64,000 nucleotides of DNA from Sulfurospirillum diekertiae (GCF_002309535.1 NZ_CP023275.1:1736001-1800000); one strand, 5' to 3'. Numbered from the stretch's first letter, positions 1-8,886 are shown. The notes: generated from the sequence alone by a model not told the origin. Translations and numbers: made by a program.

Positions 1-483
1 AAACGTCATATCCATCACACCAAGCACATCGCCTTTTTGAGAGGTAGCATGACACGCTAAACAATCTTGTTCAGCAATTAGAGGTTTTAAAAGTCTTAAA
101 CGATGCCCTTTTGCATCATCAAGAGTCACGCTATGCTGTACAGGATTTTTAAAGATACCAATGACAGCTTCATCCGTAGAAGGTTTTGCATTAATACCAA
201 AAGTATCGATCACCACTTGTGATTGGTGGATTTTAAGCTCTTGTATCCCTTTCATTTCCCCAGCATCTTTCAATGACTTTTCAATCAAAGCACGATCCCC
301 TAAATTCATTGCCGCACGTACGGTTTGGAAAACAGACTGACTAAACAAATTAAGATTATTTTCACTTTGGATCTGAGATGATTTTTTAAACTCATTGACA
401 ATAAAAAATTGCAAAATAATAAAACTTGTCAAAAGCAAAGGAATGAGAGTTAACCCTATTTTTAAACCTATACCTTTTTTCAT
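1..483 (-). CDS. Membrane sensor with periplasmic heme-c domain, N-terminal part
   Basis: The gene runs off the left edge; 161 residues are visible. Residues 7-28 form a membrane anchor. The next ~115 residues are a predicted periplasmic domain ending in a c-type heme motif C-L-A-C-H at residues 141-145. This layout (signal anchor, extracytoplasmic domain with one CxxCH, then more) fits the DUF3365/Tll0287-like sensor domains found in front of methyl-accepting, kinase or GGDEF modules. The output domain lies outside the window, so the type of sensor cannot be given. The ATG overlaps the stop of the STAS gene upstream (ATGA), so the two are translationally coupled. Confidence 0.75.
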   Translation of the reverse strand, partial: MKKGIGLKIGLTLIPLLLTSFIILQFFIVNEFKKSSQIQSENNLNLFSQSVFQTVRAAMNLGDRALIEKSLKDAGEMKGIQELKIHQSQVVIDTFGINAKPSTDEAVIGIFKNPVQHSVTLDDAKGHRLRLLKPLIAEQDCLACHATSQKGDVLGVMDMTF

Positions 484-791
484 CCTTGCACCCTTCCAAC
501 ATTCATGATTTCAATCAAATTCATATCATCTAACATCTCATACAGCTCTTCACTACCTACTTTTACATGTAAATTCATTTTGTCCATTTTAATGGACTTG
601 ATTAAAAAACCTATTACCGATGAAGTAATGATAAAAGAGTCTTGAATCATGAGGTTAATGCTAATATGGGGATGCTGCTCATGCGCTTGGCGAATTGCAT
701 CTTTGATCGCTTGTGCATTTCCAATTGTCTTAATCGTGCCTGTGATAAGAATATTCACATGCTCACTGTGCACTTTGGTCACTAAATCCAT
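480..791 (-). CDS. STAS-domain-like small protein (anti-sigma-antagonist fold)
   Basis: A 103-residue single-domain protein with alternating strands and helices, and the segment D-S-F-I-I-T-S-S-V-I-G near residues 51-61. This sits where STAS proteins carry the D-S-x-G/S phosphorylation loop, so the protein probably acts as a cytoplasmic partner-binding switch. It is the first gene of a two-gene unit with the heme-binding sensor, which it overlaps by ATGA. That pairing suggests it modulates the output of the sensor, which is inference. One copy of the TTTACATGTAAA palindrome (562-573) lies inside the gene and encodes L-H-V-K. The family assignment is by pattern only. Confidence 0.6.
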   Translation of the reverse strand: MDLVTKVHSEHVNILITGTIKTIGNAQAIKDAIRQAHEQHPHISINLMIQDSFIITSSVIGFLIKSIKMDKMNLHVKVGSEELYEMLDDMNLIEIMNVGRVQG

Positions 792-877
792 TGCGTCTCC
801 AAATACAAAAAATTAACTTTTATTATAGTATATATTTGTCTATTTGAGGAATTAATGTATTATTAAAATGACACAAT

Positions 878-1177
878 TTAGCCACACAGTTCCTTTTTGA
901 CACGTTCACTCGCCATTGTAATATTCCAAGCAGGTTCCCATACGATTTCAATCATACAATCTTGTACCCCATCGACTTTTAAGACCGCATCTTTTGTCCA
1001 TTGTTGAATCAGTTCATGCAAAGGGCATCCTTTCGTAGAGAGCGTCATGGTAATGTTCACTTTAGCATCTTTAATTTTGACACCATAAATAAGTCCTAAC
1101 GAAACGATATCAAAGCCAACTTCTGGGTCAATTACGGTTGAAATAGCATTGTAAATATCTTCTTCTGTAATAATCAA
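878..1177 (-). CDS. DUF59/MIP18-family iron-sulfur assembly factor (SufT/PaaD-like)
   Basis: A 99-residue DUF59 protein. It has the family pattern of an N-terminal helix, D-P-E-V-G-F-D-I-V-S-L-G-L-I-Y, a strand with T-M-T-L-S, and the conserved cysteine in T-K-G-C-P (about residue 51). Members assist Fe-S cluster maturation. I start it at TTG (1175-1177), because AAGGAG lies five bases upstream and the homologous N-terminus begins there; the TTG overlaps the TGA of the upstream membrane-protein gene. It is the last gene of a unit with a DUF2249 protein and a polytopic membrane protein, which hints at a redox metalloenzyme context. Confidence 0.8.
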   Translation of the reverse strand: MIITEEDIYNAISTVIDPEVGFDIVSLGLIYGVKIKDAKVNITMTLSTKGCPLHELIQQWTKDAVLKVDGVQDCMIEIVWEPAWNITMASERVKKELCG

Positions 1178-2442
1178 TCATTCTCCTTAATTTTATAATT
1201 AAACACATACACTGTATTAAAAGCTACCAATATCAAAGATATAAGGAGCAACACACTCCCTATGAAAAAAAGTTTTTCAAACTGCATTAAAACACCACTA
1301 CTAAGAACAACAACGGAAACAAACAGTATCCATGTTTGTGTATCGGCTACTTTCGTGTGAATCATCTGGTGTAAAAGTGGTACTTTTTGTTTGCCCACCA
1401 ATGGTGCAAATCTCTCATACCAGACCAAAAAAGGCAAAATTTTATAGATATGCCCAACAATAAATGAGAGCAAAAAACCAAAAAAGAAAAGTACCCCAGC
1501 TAATATACCTATTGTACTATTCGCTAAAATCATATAGAACATAGAACTTATCACTGCTGCAAATAAACAGACCAGTCCAAAAACAACATTTTTAACCCAA
1601 TAATCATTTTGCTTGCGTGCTCTTTGATGAAAAATAATTCCTATTTGCACCATGAAACACAAAATTCCCAATACTATCAACACCATAGCAATCGCTTGAA
1701 TAAAAAAAGGAAGTTTAACAATCAAGGCAATCATACATAGCGCTATTCCAAAACTGTGTAAATACAATGTTGCATTGATCCACTTCTCTTCATAATCATG
1801 AGAAAGGGAAAACATCGGTATCAATACCATTGAAACACCCATAACAATCATCATCACAAAGCCGCCAAGAGTACCCAACATATGTGCTTTTACCCATGCG
1901 TCAATATCAATTGCTAAAAGACCATGTCCTAAGCTAAGGCCTATCAATAAACCTAAGGTTATGGAAATAAACAAAAATATCGTACCTATAAGCAAAAACT
2001 TACTTACGAGTGTGATCTTTTTTAAACGATTAAATGTTAAAAAAACATTGAAGCAAAAAATGAGCATTGAAAGATACGTAATAACCGCACCATAGGGAAT
2101 CAATAAATGAAGTTCACCAAAGGTAAACCCACTCACCATCAAGGAAAAACCAACAACGTACATATAAAATTGTACATAGGCAAAATCTTTAGAAAAGATA
2201 GGTACTTCAAGGACAACAGGGAGAAGCTGATACATGGCTCCGAAAATAACCATCATCACAAAACCCAACAAATATAAATGTGAAAAAGCGGCTAATGAGG
2301 AAGAGATAATATAACCAGAGATGTCAACACTCATAAACAGTAGTGCAATACCACTTAAAAACAAAAATATAATTCCTGCAATAAAGAAATGTGCAACCAA
2401 TACAAAAGGTGGTGCCATCTCTGTGGCTAAAGAGACTTTCAT
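1174..2442 (-). CDS. Polytopic membrane protein, heme-copper-oxidase-I/NnrS-like
   Basis: A 422-residue protein with about twelve hydrophobic segments. Several helices carry histidines in contexts seen in heme-copper oxidase subunit I-like and NnrS-like proteins: S-H-L-Y-L-L-G-F near residue 54, A-H-M-L-G-T-L-G-G near 186, and V-G-H-I-Y-K-I-L-P near 331. The full oxidase histidine set and the Cu-binding pattern were not identified, so catalysis should not be assumed. It lies one base after the DUF2249 gene and overlaps the DUF59 gene. Such trios occur near nitrogen-oxide or oxygen respiration genes in related bacteria, so a role in heme, copper or NO handling is possible. I do not recognise a precise family. 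Confidence 0.6.
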   Translation of the reverse strand: MKVSLATEMAPPFVLVAHFFIAGIIFLFLSGIALLFMSVDISGYIISSSLAAFSHLYLLGFVMMVIFGAMYQLLPVVLEVPIFSKDFAYVQFYMYVVGFSLMVSGFTFGELHLLIPYGAVITYLSMLIFCFNVFLTFNRLKKITLVSKFLLIGTIFLFISITLGLLIGLSLGHGLLAIDIDAWVKAHMLGTLGGFVMMIVMGVSMVLIPMFSLSHDYEEKWINATLYLHSFGIALCMIALIVKLPFFIQAIAMVLIVLGILCFMVQIGIIFHQRARKQNDYWVKNVVFGLVCLFAAVISSMFYMILANSTIGILAGVLFFFGFLLSFIVGHIYKILPFLVWYERFAPLVGKQKVPLLHQMIHTKVADTQTWILFVSVVVLSSGVLMQFEKLFFIGSVLLLISLILVAFNTVYVFNYKIKEND

Positions 2443-2443
2443 A

Positions 2444-2800
2444 TTAACCGTTGCACTGTTTTTGGCTTAAATCAACTTTATCACTTATTCCCTCTTTATA
2501 GGAAAAAACAAGTTGAAGTTTTCCACCATCAATTTCAGTGACATCAATGTCATAAAAAGGTTGTACTTTAGCCAGTAAACCAACAGGTGAACGATGGTTA
2601 ATCATCACTATTTTTTTATGCGCGTTATCTAACAATTCAAGCGCAATCATCGCATTGACCATTGGTTCTGGTGGTGTGCATAAAGAGGTATCAAAGCTAA
2701 TGTATTCTATTCCTTCTCGTACATAAGAGAAAAACGGAACCGTTGCATTATCTACATGTAAAAGTTTTGCTTCGTGGGGATAATTGTCTGGAGTCATCAT
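2444..2800 (-). CDS. DUF2249 (TusA-like fold) protein
   Basis: A protein of 118 residues from the chosen start. A central segment L-C-T-P-P-E-P-M-V-N-A-M-I-A-L-E matches the TusA/DUF2249 pattern, in which a helix follows C-P-x-P or P-P-E-P. The C-terminal half (H-R-S-P-V-G-L-L...) is typical of DUF2249, a family linked to redox and denitrification genes but without a proven reaction. I start at ATG 2798-2800 because AGAAGGA lies seven bases upstream. A longer frame would begin at 2836 but has no ribosome binding site. It heads the unit with the polytopic membrane protein and the DUF59 protein. Confidence 0.65.
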   Translation of the reverse strand: MMTPDNYPHEAKLLHVDNATVPFFSYVREGIEYISFDTSLCTPPEPMVNAMIALELLDNAHKKIVMINHRSPVGLLAKVQPFYDIDVTEIDGGKLQLVFSYKEGISDKVDLSQKQCNG

Positions 2801-2907
2801 AATTTCATCCTTCTTTTTGATGAAACTATAATGCAAAGTAAAGTTAATTTCCTTAATCTACATCAAGAAAAAGAGAGTTATTGTCTTAATTAGCAAGATC
2901 GATGTTA

Positions 2908-2931
2908 GGAGAGTCTTAAAAAAGACTCTCC
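2908..2931. terminator. Hairpin after purH
   Basis: A perfect 10-bp inverted repeat (GGAGAGTCTT / AAGACTCTCC) with an AAAA loop lies 11 bases beyond the purH stop. It sits between purH and the head of the DUF2249 unit. There is no strong T-run on the purH side, so it may be a weak terminator or an mRNA 3'-end stabiliser. Confidence 0.6.
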
Positions 2932-2941
2932 TTAGTATATT

Positions 2942-4474
2942 TTAGTGTAAAAAGTGTCGCACACCTGTGAAATAAAGCGCCATACCATGCTCATTGGCAG
3001 CAGCGATCACGTCTTCATCACGAATACTACCTCCTGGCTCAATGATCGCTTTAACACCAGCCTCTGCTGCGGCATCAATGCTATCACGGAATGGGAAGAA
3101 TGCTTCGCTAGCAAGTGCAGCACCGCTGACATCAATACCCATCTCTTCGGCTTTACGAAGCGCTGCTTTAGCGGCATCCACACGACTGGTCATTCCCATA
3201 CCAATCGCTACCATAGCGCTGTCTTTCACATACACGACGCAATTCGATTTGGTCAAACTTGCCACTTTATAGGCAATTTCAAGATCGCTCATTTCTTGTT
3301 TGGATGCCGTGCGTGTGGTTAAATATTTTGCATTTTTGATCTCATCATCATTCACTGCATCGCTCTCTTGGAATACAAAACCGCCATCGACATGTTTAAA
3401 GTCATACGCATCTTCACTCAGCACTAAGTATTTGCTCTCTTGCGTAAAGATTTTGATACGTTTTTTAGCATCAAACACATGCAACGCATCCTCGTCGACA
3501 TTTGCCGCGATGATGACTTCCACGAAAATCTCATTAATTTTTTCTGCCAACGCTTTGTTCAAGGTTCCATTGATCGCCACAACACCACCGTACGCAGAAA
3601 CAGGATCGCATTTAAGCGCTTTGATGTAACTGTCTAACAGATCGCCACCAATGGCAAAGCCACACGGATTGGCATGTTTGATGATACAGACCGCTGGAGC
3701 GTCACCAAAAGAAGCGGCAATTTTCACAGCACCGTTAATGTCTGTCATATTGTTAAAACTCGCTTCGCCTTTGAGGGTTTTAAAGTTGTTGGTAAAGAAG
3801 TAATCAAACTCGTACAATGAGCCTTTTTGGTGTGGGTTCTCGCCATAACGGGTATCAAACGCTTTAGTGCCAACGATGAACTGTTTCTCACCAAAACCGT
3901 TGTTAAAACGCTTATTCATATAGTTCGCGATCATACTGTCATATGCTCCCGTATGCTCGAACGCTTTGATCATCAAATCTCGTCGAAATTCTAAGGTGTT
4001 TTTGCCAGATTTTAGCGCTTCAATCACGTTATCGTAGTCCAAAACATCGGTGACGATCATAACATCGTTAAAGTTCTTCGCTGCACTTCGAACCATCGCA
4101 GGGCCACCGATGTCGATGTTTTCAATGATTTCATCAAAATCATCGGTCTTGGCAATCGTCTCTTTAAACGGATAAAGATTCACACAGACAAGGTCAATTC
4201 CTTCAATGCCATGCTCTTTGGCTACTTTTACATGTAAAGGTAAATCTCTTCGATGAAGTATCCCTCCGTGGATAAGAGGATTGAGTGTTTTCACACGTCC
4301 ATCAAACATCTCAGGAAACTTGGTTACTTCACTGATTTCTAGAGCTTTAATGCCCTCTTCTTTTAAAAGTTTATAAGTTCCACCCGTAGAAATAATCTCA
4401 AAACCCAACGCTACCAAATCCTTAGCAAACTCCGCAATCCCCGTTTTATCGCTGACACTAATTAACGCTCTCAC
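2942..4474 (-). CDS. purH: Bifunctional AICAR formyltransferase / IMP cyclohydrolase
   Basis: 510 residues, the usual length for PurH. It catalyses the last two steps of IMP synthesis in the cytoplasm. The N-terminal ~190 residues are the MGS-like cyclohydrolase domain (S-V-S-D-K-T-G near residue 6, S-T-G-G-T near 29). The rest is the AICAR formyltransferase domain with the K-H-A-N-P-C-G active-site motif near residue 267. It is transcribed alone and ends at the hairpin at 2908-2931. One TTTACATGTAAA palindrome (4227-4238) is embedded and read as L-H-V-K in a variable loop of the first domain. Confidence 0.97.
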   Translation of the reverse strand: MRALISVSDKTGIAEFAKDLVALGFEIISTGGTYKLLKEEGIKALEISEVTKFPEMFDGRVKTLNPLIHGGILHRRDLPLHVKVAKEHGIEGIDLVCVNLYPFKETIAKTDDFDEIIENIDIGGPAMVRSAAKNFNDVMIVTDVLDYDNVIEALKSGKNTLEFRRDLMIKAFEHTGAYDSMIANYMNKRFNNGFGEKQFIVGTKAFDTRYGENPHQKGSLYEFDYFFTNNFKTLKGEASFNNMTDINGAVKIAASFGDAPAVCIIKHANPCGFAIGGDLLDSYIKALKCDPVSAYGGVVAINGTLNKALAEKINEIFVEVIIAANVDEDALHVFDAKKRIKIFTQESKYLVLSEDAYDFKHVDGGFVFQESDAVNDDEIKNAKYLTTRTASKQEMSDLEIAYKVASLTKSNCVVYVKDSAMVAIGMGMTSRVDAAKAALRKAEEMGIDVSGAALASEAFFPFRDSIDAAAEAGVKAIIEPGGSIRDEDVIAAANEHGMALYFTGVRHFLH

Positions 4475-4577
4475 ACTCGTCCTTTTTATCGTATTAATAA
4501 TTTATTGATGTTTTTATTTTACAATACGTTCCTTTTAGGACGTATTAAATACAATTGGCAAAATATTGGGAGTTTTA

Positions 4578-5012
4578 ATGGATCAAATACAAAAGTCGTC
4601 AAACACACTTTTTACACTACTGTTTTTTGCATGGATCGTTTCGATGGTATCAATGCTCGGAAGTCTGTTTTTCAGTGAAATTATGATGTTTCCTCCTTGT
4701 GTCATGTGTTGGTATCAGCGCATTTGCATGTATCCATTGAGTGTTCTTTTTCTCGTCGCACTTTTTAGCAACGATCAAAATATTTTCAAATATGCCATGC
4801 CACTCGTGCTCCTAGGGCTTTTCTTTGCGATTTACCACAATTTGCTCTACTTTGGCATCGTCCCCGAAACGCTAGCTCCGTGTTCTCAAGGGGTTTCGTG
4901 TACGAGTGACTACATCAACTGGTTTGGATTTATCACCATTCAGCTTCTCTCATTAGTAGGATTTACTCTTATTTTTGTTCTTTTACTCTTTATCAAACCA
5001 AAGGCTTCATAA
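4578..5012 (+). CDS. DsbB/DsbI-family disulfide oxidoreductase, membrane
   Basis: 144 residues with four membrane helices. The first periplasmic loop carries C-V-M-C preceded by P-P and followed by W-Y-Q-R, the hallmark of DsbB quinone-linked oxidases. A second pair of cysteines, A-P-C-S-Q-G-V-S-C, is in the second periplasmic loop. The protein would reoxidise a periplasmic DsbA with electrons passed to quinone. I start at ATG 4578, which has GGGAG five bases upstream, rather than at the in-frame TTG at 4566. It is followed two bases later by a thioredoxin-fold DsbA-like gene, its likely partner. Confidence 0.88.
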   Translation: MDQIQKSSNTLFTLLFFAWIVSMVSMLGSLFFSEIMMFPPCVMCWYQRICMYPLSVLFLVALFSNDQNIFKYAMPLVLLGLFFAIYHNLLYFGIVPETLAPCSQGVSCTSDYINWFGFITIQLLSLVGFTLIFVLLLFIKPKAS

Positions 5013-5014
5013 CT

Positions 5015-5641
5015 ATGAAAAAACAGTCCCTTATTATCGCTTCACTCTTCGTACTTGTGCTTTTATTTGTTGGAGGAAGTTATGTTTATAAGAACGCTAA
5101 CCACAGTGTCTCAACAGAAAAAAGTGCGGCTCTTGTGCGTCCATACGCCTATGTTTTAGGCAATCCTAATGCTAAAACCACGATTGTCGAGTTTTTTGAC
5201 CCAGCGTGCGGTACATGTAAAAGTTTCTATCCGTTTGTTAAAAGCATACTCAAACAAAATCCTGACACACTGAAACTGGTATTGCGCTATGCTCCTTTTC
5301 ATACCGATTCCTATTATGTGGTTGCGATGATTGAAGCGGCACGTTTGCAAGGTAAATACCTTGAAGCACTGGAAGTCATTTACAAATACCAAGATAAATG
5401 GGCAAGTCACGGCACCCCAAACATTGGTCTTATTTGGGGATTTTTGCCCGAAGCTGGGATTGATATTGACAGATTAAAAGAGGATTTGAAAAAACCTGAG
5501 ATCGATGCACTGATTAAACAAGATATTGCCGATACCAAAACGCTAGGTGTCAATGCCACACCAGAGTTTTTTGTCAATGGCAAACCACTCATTAAATTTG
5601 GAAAACAAGAGTTAGAAGATCTTATAAAATCAGAACTCTAA
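5015..5641 (+). CDS. DsbA-like periplasmic thioredoxin-fold oxidoreductase
   Basis: 208 residues. Residues 6-24 form a signal sequence or N-terminal anchor. The catalytic motif C-G-T-C follows F-F-D-P-A near residue 66, and the cis-proline loop appears as V-N-A-T-P-E-F-F near residue 179. It belongs to the Thioredoxin_4/DsbA-DsbG class that forms or repairs disulfides in exported proteins. Its gene is two bases after the DsbB-like gene, giving a complete two-gene disulfide unit. C-G-T-C differs from the C-P-H-C of classical DsbA, so substrate preference may differ. Confidence 0.88.
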   Translation: MKKQSLIIASLFVLVLLFVGGSYVYKNANHSVSTEKSAALVRPYAYVLGNPNAKTTIVEFFDPACGTCKSFYPFVKSILKQNPDTLKLVLRYAPFHTDSYYVVAMIEAARLQGKYLEALEVIYKYQDKWASHGTPNIGLIWGFLPEAGIDIDRLKEDLKKPEIDALIKQDIADTKTLGVNATPEFFVNGKPLIKFGKQELEDLIKSEL

Positions 5642-5645
5642 AACA

Positions 5646-5664
5646 CACCCCTAATTTTGGGGTG
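5646..5664. terminator. Convergent hairpin between DsbA-like and thioesterase genes
   Basis: A CACCCC / GGGGTG stem of 6 bp with a 7-base TAATTTT loop. It overlaps the stop codon of the minus-strand thioesterase gene and lies just after the plus-strand stop, so it could serve both genes. Confidence 0.5.
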
Positions 5665-6133
5665 AGATCTCATTGTAGCCGTGAAGCCTAATGTCACGTC
5701 GACGCTGCCCATCATGAAAACGTCTCTTTTCAACATCTGTTTCGGGAACTAAGGGAGGCACAGGCGTAGGTCTCCCCTTTTCATCGACTGCGACCATCGT
5801 GAAAAAGCAACTGTTCGTATGCGTTGCGATCCCTTTTTGAATATTCTCTGCGATGACTTTAATGCCTACTTCCATCGATGTTTTACCTGTAAAATTGACA
5901 CTGGCTAAAAATGTGACGAGCATTCCCACAGGAATCGCTTGTTTAAAAATAACCTGATCAACCGACATCGTAACCACATACCCACCACAATAGCGTGATG
6001 CACAGGCATAAGCCACTTGATCAAGGAGCTTTAAAAGATCTCCTCCGTGTACATTGCCAGAGAAATTGGCCTTATCGGGTGTCATTAAAACGGACATACT
6101 GAGGGTGTGTTTTTCAAATGGGGTCGATAACAT
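5651..6133 (-). CDS. Acyl-CoA thioesterase, hotdog fold (YciA-like)
   Basis: 160 residues. It shows the BFIT/YciA hotdog signature N-x-x-G-x-V-H-G-G-D-L-L-K-L-L-D near residues 23-40 and the V-D-Q-V-I-F-K motif near residue 60. Members hydrolyse acyl-CoA to the free acid and CoA in the cytoplasm, as homohexamers. The start ATG directly abuts the stop of the DjlA-like gene upstream, so the two are one transcription unit. Substrate chain length cannot be read from the sequence. Confidence 0.88.
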   Translation of the reverse strand: MLSTPFEKHTLSMSVLMTPDKANFSGNVHGGDLLKLLDQVAYACASRYCGGYVVTMSVDQVIFKQAIPVGMLVTFLASVNFTGKTSMEVGIKVIAENIQKGIATHTNSCFFTMVAVDEKGRPTPVPPLVPETDVEKRRFHDGQRRRDIRLHGYNEISPQN

Positions 6134-6886
6134 CTAACTTTTTTCCTTTTTAATCATCTCATACGCTTCATTAATCTCTTGAAGCTTCGTAGTCGCAGCA
6201 TCGATAATGCTTTGATCTTTTCCTTGTCCCATTAAAATATCGGGGTGATGCTCTTTGACCAAAGCGCGATATTTTTTCTTGATACTCTCCATATCTTCGC
6301 TCGGTTCAGCTCCTAAAATTGCATATGCTTTTTTTATTCCAAACTGTGTTTGCGCTGTTTTATTCGCATAAAATTGTTCAAAAGAGGCGATCAGTCTCTC
6401 AAAATCAGCATGTTTAATCTCTAACGCATTGGCAATGTCTTCGGTTATCATAAATTCCGCTTGAGAAAATTCATTGTCAATAAAGGCAAGATTGAGCAGA
6501 TATTCCATCACTTTGAGACGTTTTGCGTAGTCATTTTGAGTCAGTTTAAGGTATTTTTGTGAGACAATCAGAGTGTTATCAAAACTTTGCATCTCTTTTT
6601 GATAGATCACTTTTAATGCTTCACGAACACTTTCACTGTTTTCAAATACACGAGCAATATCATTAAATGTCAAACTTAAAAGTTCAGCTTCAAGCTCATT
6701 GACTCTACCATCGGCTTTGGCGACTTTTGCCATCAATGCGACTAAAAGTCCCGCTTCATGCTCCGCTAAATCTCCTTTAAGCGTCTGCTTAACATTGACA
6801 TTAATATGCTGGTATGCCTCAGTTTGATAGTTCTTTGTCAAGAGATAAAAAACAACAATAACAACTGCAATAATGACGTAGGTCAT
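6134..6886 (-). CDS. DjlA-like membrane-anchored TerB/J-domain co-chaperone
   Basis: 250 residues from ATG 6884-6886, which has AAAGGTG upstream. A longer open frame reaches 7042, but it would overlap the divergent PatB gene and add an unrelated hydrophobic stretch. Residues 2-15 are a membrane anchor, followed by a TerB-like helical domain (A-D-G-R-V-N-E-L-E near residue 60). A C-terminal J-domain carries H-P-D near residue 217. This anchor-TerB-J order is that of DjlA, which recruits DnaK to the inner membrane. One TTTACATGTAAA (6896-6907) sits just upstream of the ribosome binding site. Confidence 0.85.
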   Translation of the reverse strand: MTYVIIAVVIVVFYLLTKNYQTEAYQHINVNVKQTLKGDLAEHEAGLLVALMAKVAKADGRVNELEAELLSLTFNDIARVFENSESVREALKVIYQKEMQSFDNTLIVSQKYLKLTQNDYAKRLKVMEYLLNLAFIDNEFSQAEFMITEDIANALEIKHADFERLIASFEQFYANKTAQTQFGIKKAYAILGAEPSEDMESIKKKYRALVKEHHPDILMGQGKDQSIIDAATTKLQEINEAYEMIKKEKS

Positions 6887-6962
6887 TTTTTCACCTTTAC
6901 ATGTAAAACTTGGTTTATAAAAATATGTTACAATCATTACACTAAAAAAAAGGACAATTTTG

Positions 6963-8096
6963 ATGGGTAGTTTTGACGAGATTGTGGATAGAACAAAGAC
7001 ACCTTGTGAAAAATGGAACAGATATAAAGGAGCGGATGTCATCCCCGCATGGGTCGCTGATATGGACTTTAAGTCCCCTGCTTGCGTGGTTGATGCTCTT
7101 CAAACACGAGTGAATGAAGGTGTTTTTGGCTACACAGATATCGACGATGAAACCTATGATGCAATTATTGCATTTCTCAAACGCCACTACCACTGGGAAA
7201 TCAAAAAAGAGTGGTTGCTCTTTACCCATGGTGTCGTTAGCAGCATGAATATCGCATGTCTTACCGTGGATGGAGCAAGCGTGATGACAACGACACCAAT
7301 TTATCCGCACTTCATCAAAGCACCAAAGTATGCGAATAAAGATATTTTAGCGATTGCAATGAAAGAGGAAAACAACCGTTGGGTATTGGATTTCGAGGCA
7401 ATGGAGAAAGCCATAAAGCCTACATGTAAACTCTTTATGCTCTGCAATCCTTACAATCCAGCAGGAACCGTTTTCACCAAAGCAGAGCTTGAAAAACTAG
7501 GAGCATTTTGCCTGAAGCACGACCTTACGATCTGCTCCGATGAAATTCATGCGGATTTATTATTGAATCCAACGGCAAAGCATATTCCACTCGCTTCACT
7601 CAGTGAGGAGCTTGCCCAAAGAAGTATTACACTCATGGCACCGAGTAAAACGTTCAATATCGCTGGACTTCAAGCCTCGTTTGCCGTTATTCCCAATGCA
7701 GAACTTCGTAAGAAGTTTCAAAAAAGCATGGGAAGCATGGTCGGAGGGATTAACCTTTTAGGAATCACTGCGCTCAAAGCAGCCTACTTAGAAGGCGATG
7801 CTTGGCTGAATGAACTTCGCCTCTATTTGGCTGAAAATCTAAAGATGCTGCAAGACTTTATACGTAAAAATCCAAAGCTCAAACTCCTAGATCAAGAAGC
7901 GACCTTTCTCGCATGGATCGACGCATCTGCTTTACATGTAAAGAGTCCATACCAGTTTTTTCTAGACTTTGGTGTAGGACTCAGTGACGGTGAACCGTTT
8001 GGAGATAAAAACTATGTGCGACTCAATTTTGGAACACAAAAAAGCGTTTTAAAAACAATACTCGAACGCATGCAAAAGGCAATGGATAGTCTGTAA
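6963..8096 (+). CDS. PatB/MalY-type PLP C-S lyase (cystathionine beta-lyase-like)
   Basis: 377 residues, fold type I aminotransferase of the PatB/MalY subgroup. The start W-N-R-Y and W-V-A-D-M-D-F near residue 30 are subgroup hallmarks. N-P-Y-N-P-A-G and D-E-I-H-A-D-L form the cofactor pocket, and the Schiff-base lysine is in S-K-T-F-N-I-A-G-L-Q. The family cleaves cystathionine or cysteine conjugates to pyruvate, ammonia and a thiol. I start at ATG 6963 because AAAAGGA lies eight bases upstream. It is divergent from the DjlA-like gene and contains an in-frame palindrome (7931-7942, L-H-V-K). Confidence 0.9.
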   Translation: MGSFDEIVDRTKTPCEKWNRYKGADVIPAWVADMDFKSPACVVDALQTRVNEGVFGYTDIDDETYDAIIAFLKRHYHWEIKKEWLLFTHGVVSSMNIACLTVDGASVMTTTPIYPHFIKAPKYANKDILAIAMKEENNRWVLDFEAMEKAIKPTCKLFMLCNPYNPAGTVFTKAELEKLGAFCLKHDLTICSDEIHADLLLNPTAKHIPLASLSEELAQRSITLMAPSKTFNIAGLQASFAVIPNAELRKKFQKSMGSMVGGINLLGITALKAAYLEGDAWLNELRLYLAENLKMLQDFIRKNPKLKLLDQEATFLAWIDASALHVKSPYQFFLDFGVGLSDGEPFGDKNYVRLNFGTQKSVLKTILERMQKAMDSL

Positions 8097-8106
8097 TCGC
8101 GTGTTT

Positions 8107-8130
8107 CTTAGGGCTTTAACTCGCCCTAAG
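8107..8130. terminator. Hairpin after patB-like gene
   Basis: A perfect 8-bp stem CTTAGGGC / GCCCTAAG with an 8-base loop starts 10 bases after the stop codon. It has no following T-run, so it is a terminator candidate rather than a clear one. Confidence 0.5.
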
Positions 8131-8235
8131 TCCTAACGGTCATCTGTATTAGAACTTAGATTTATTGCAAAAAGTCTGGATTGATACAGATAAATGTATT
8201 GCTGGTAAACCAAAAATTTAGGAAAAAATCGTTAC

Positions 8236-8241
8236 TATAAT
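8236..8241 (+). promoter_or_regulatory. Candidate -10 box for the NlpC/P60 pair
   Basis: TATAAT in an A/T-rich context, 24 bases upstream of the first lipoprotein ATG. No clear -35 hexamer is visible, as is common in Campylobacterota promoters. Confidence 0.5.
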
Positions 8242-8265
8242 AAAAGAACTATGATGAGGATTTGA

Positions 8266-8886
8266 ATGAGATCGTATTTATTGGCACTGTGTGCTTGTTT
8301 GTTTTTACTAAGCGGTTGTGCGCAAAAAGAGTTTACGCAAAACGCTCCCGAACTTCCACAGGTCAAAGATGATATGCCAAAACGTCAAGAAATCATCCAA
8401 AACGCACTCAAACATCAGAATAAAAAAGATGGTGCAGACTGTTCAGGTTTTGTAAATTTAGTGAATAAAGAGAGTATTCAGCCCTACTTTACCACAGCTG
8501 AACTCAATGATTATTTTGAGGATGCAAGGCGTTCGCTTGCCATTTACAATCTTTTAGAAGATCAACAACGGCTCTACCAAGAAAAACCTAAAGTTGGTGA
8601 TTTGATCTTTTTTGCCAATACCGTTAAACAGTATTCTAGAGCAAAAAAGAGTATTGATAATATTACCCATATCGGCATCATCACCAAAGTTGATCCTGAT
8701 GAAACCGTTTACTTTATTCACCACACCAAAGGAAAAAATTTGATTAGCCAAATGAACCTTAACTACCCTACCGTAACAACCTATAACACTAAAGTTGTCA
8801 ACTCCTACATGGAAAAATGTCCCAAAGATGAAGGTCATAAATGTTTAGCGCCTGCTTATTTTAGTGCCTATGGAAGCATCAAATGA
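8266..8886 (+). CDS. NlpC/P60-type lipoprotein, copy 1
   Basis: 206 residues with an N-terminal lipoprotein signal (lipobox L-S-G-C, cysteine near residue 18). The catalytic cysteine is in D-C-S-G-F near residue 65 and the histidine in T-H-I-G-I near 138, the core of the NlpC/P60 cysteine peptidases that cut peptidoglycan stem peptides. It would act from the periplasmic face of a lipid-anchored position. It overlaps the next gene by ATGA. The two proteins share the same layout and motifs and look like a tandem duplication with divergence. Confidence 0.82.
   Translation: MRSYLLALCACLFLLSGCAQKEFTQNAPELPQVKDDMPKRQEIIQNALKHQNKKDGADCSGFVNLVNKESIQPYFTTAELNDYFEDARRSLAIYNLLEDQQRLYQEKPKVGDLIFFANTVKQYSRAKKSIDNITHIGIITKVDPDETVYFIHHTKGKNLISQMNLNYPTVTTYNTKVVNSYMEKCPKDEGHKCLAPAYFSAYGSIK

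Noticed and set aside
2954-3637. Open frames on the strand opposite purH
   Set aside because: They lie wholly within a conserved purine gene, have no ribosome binding sites and encode low-complexity, Ser/Thr-rich sequence; they are reading-frame shadows.
6887-7042. N-terminal extension of the DjlA-like protein
   Set aside because: It would overlap the divergent lyase gene, and a good ribosome binding site lies at the inner ATG.
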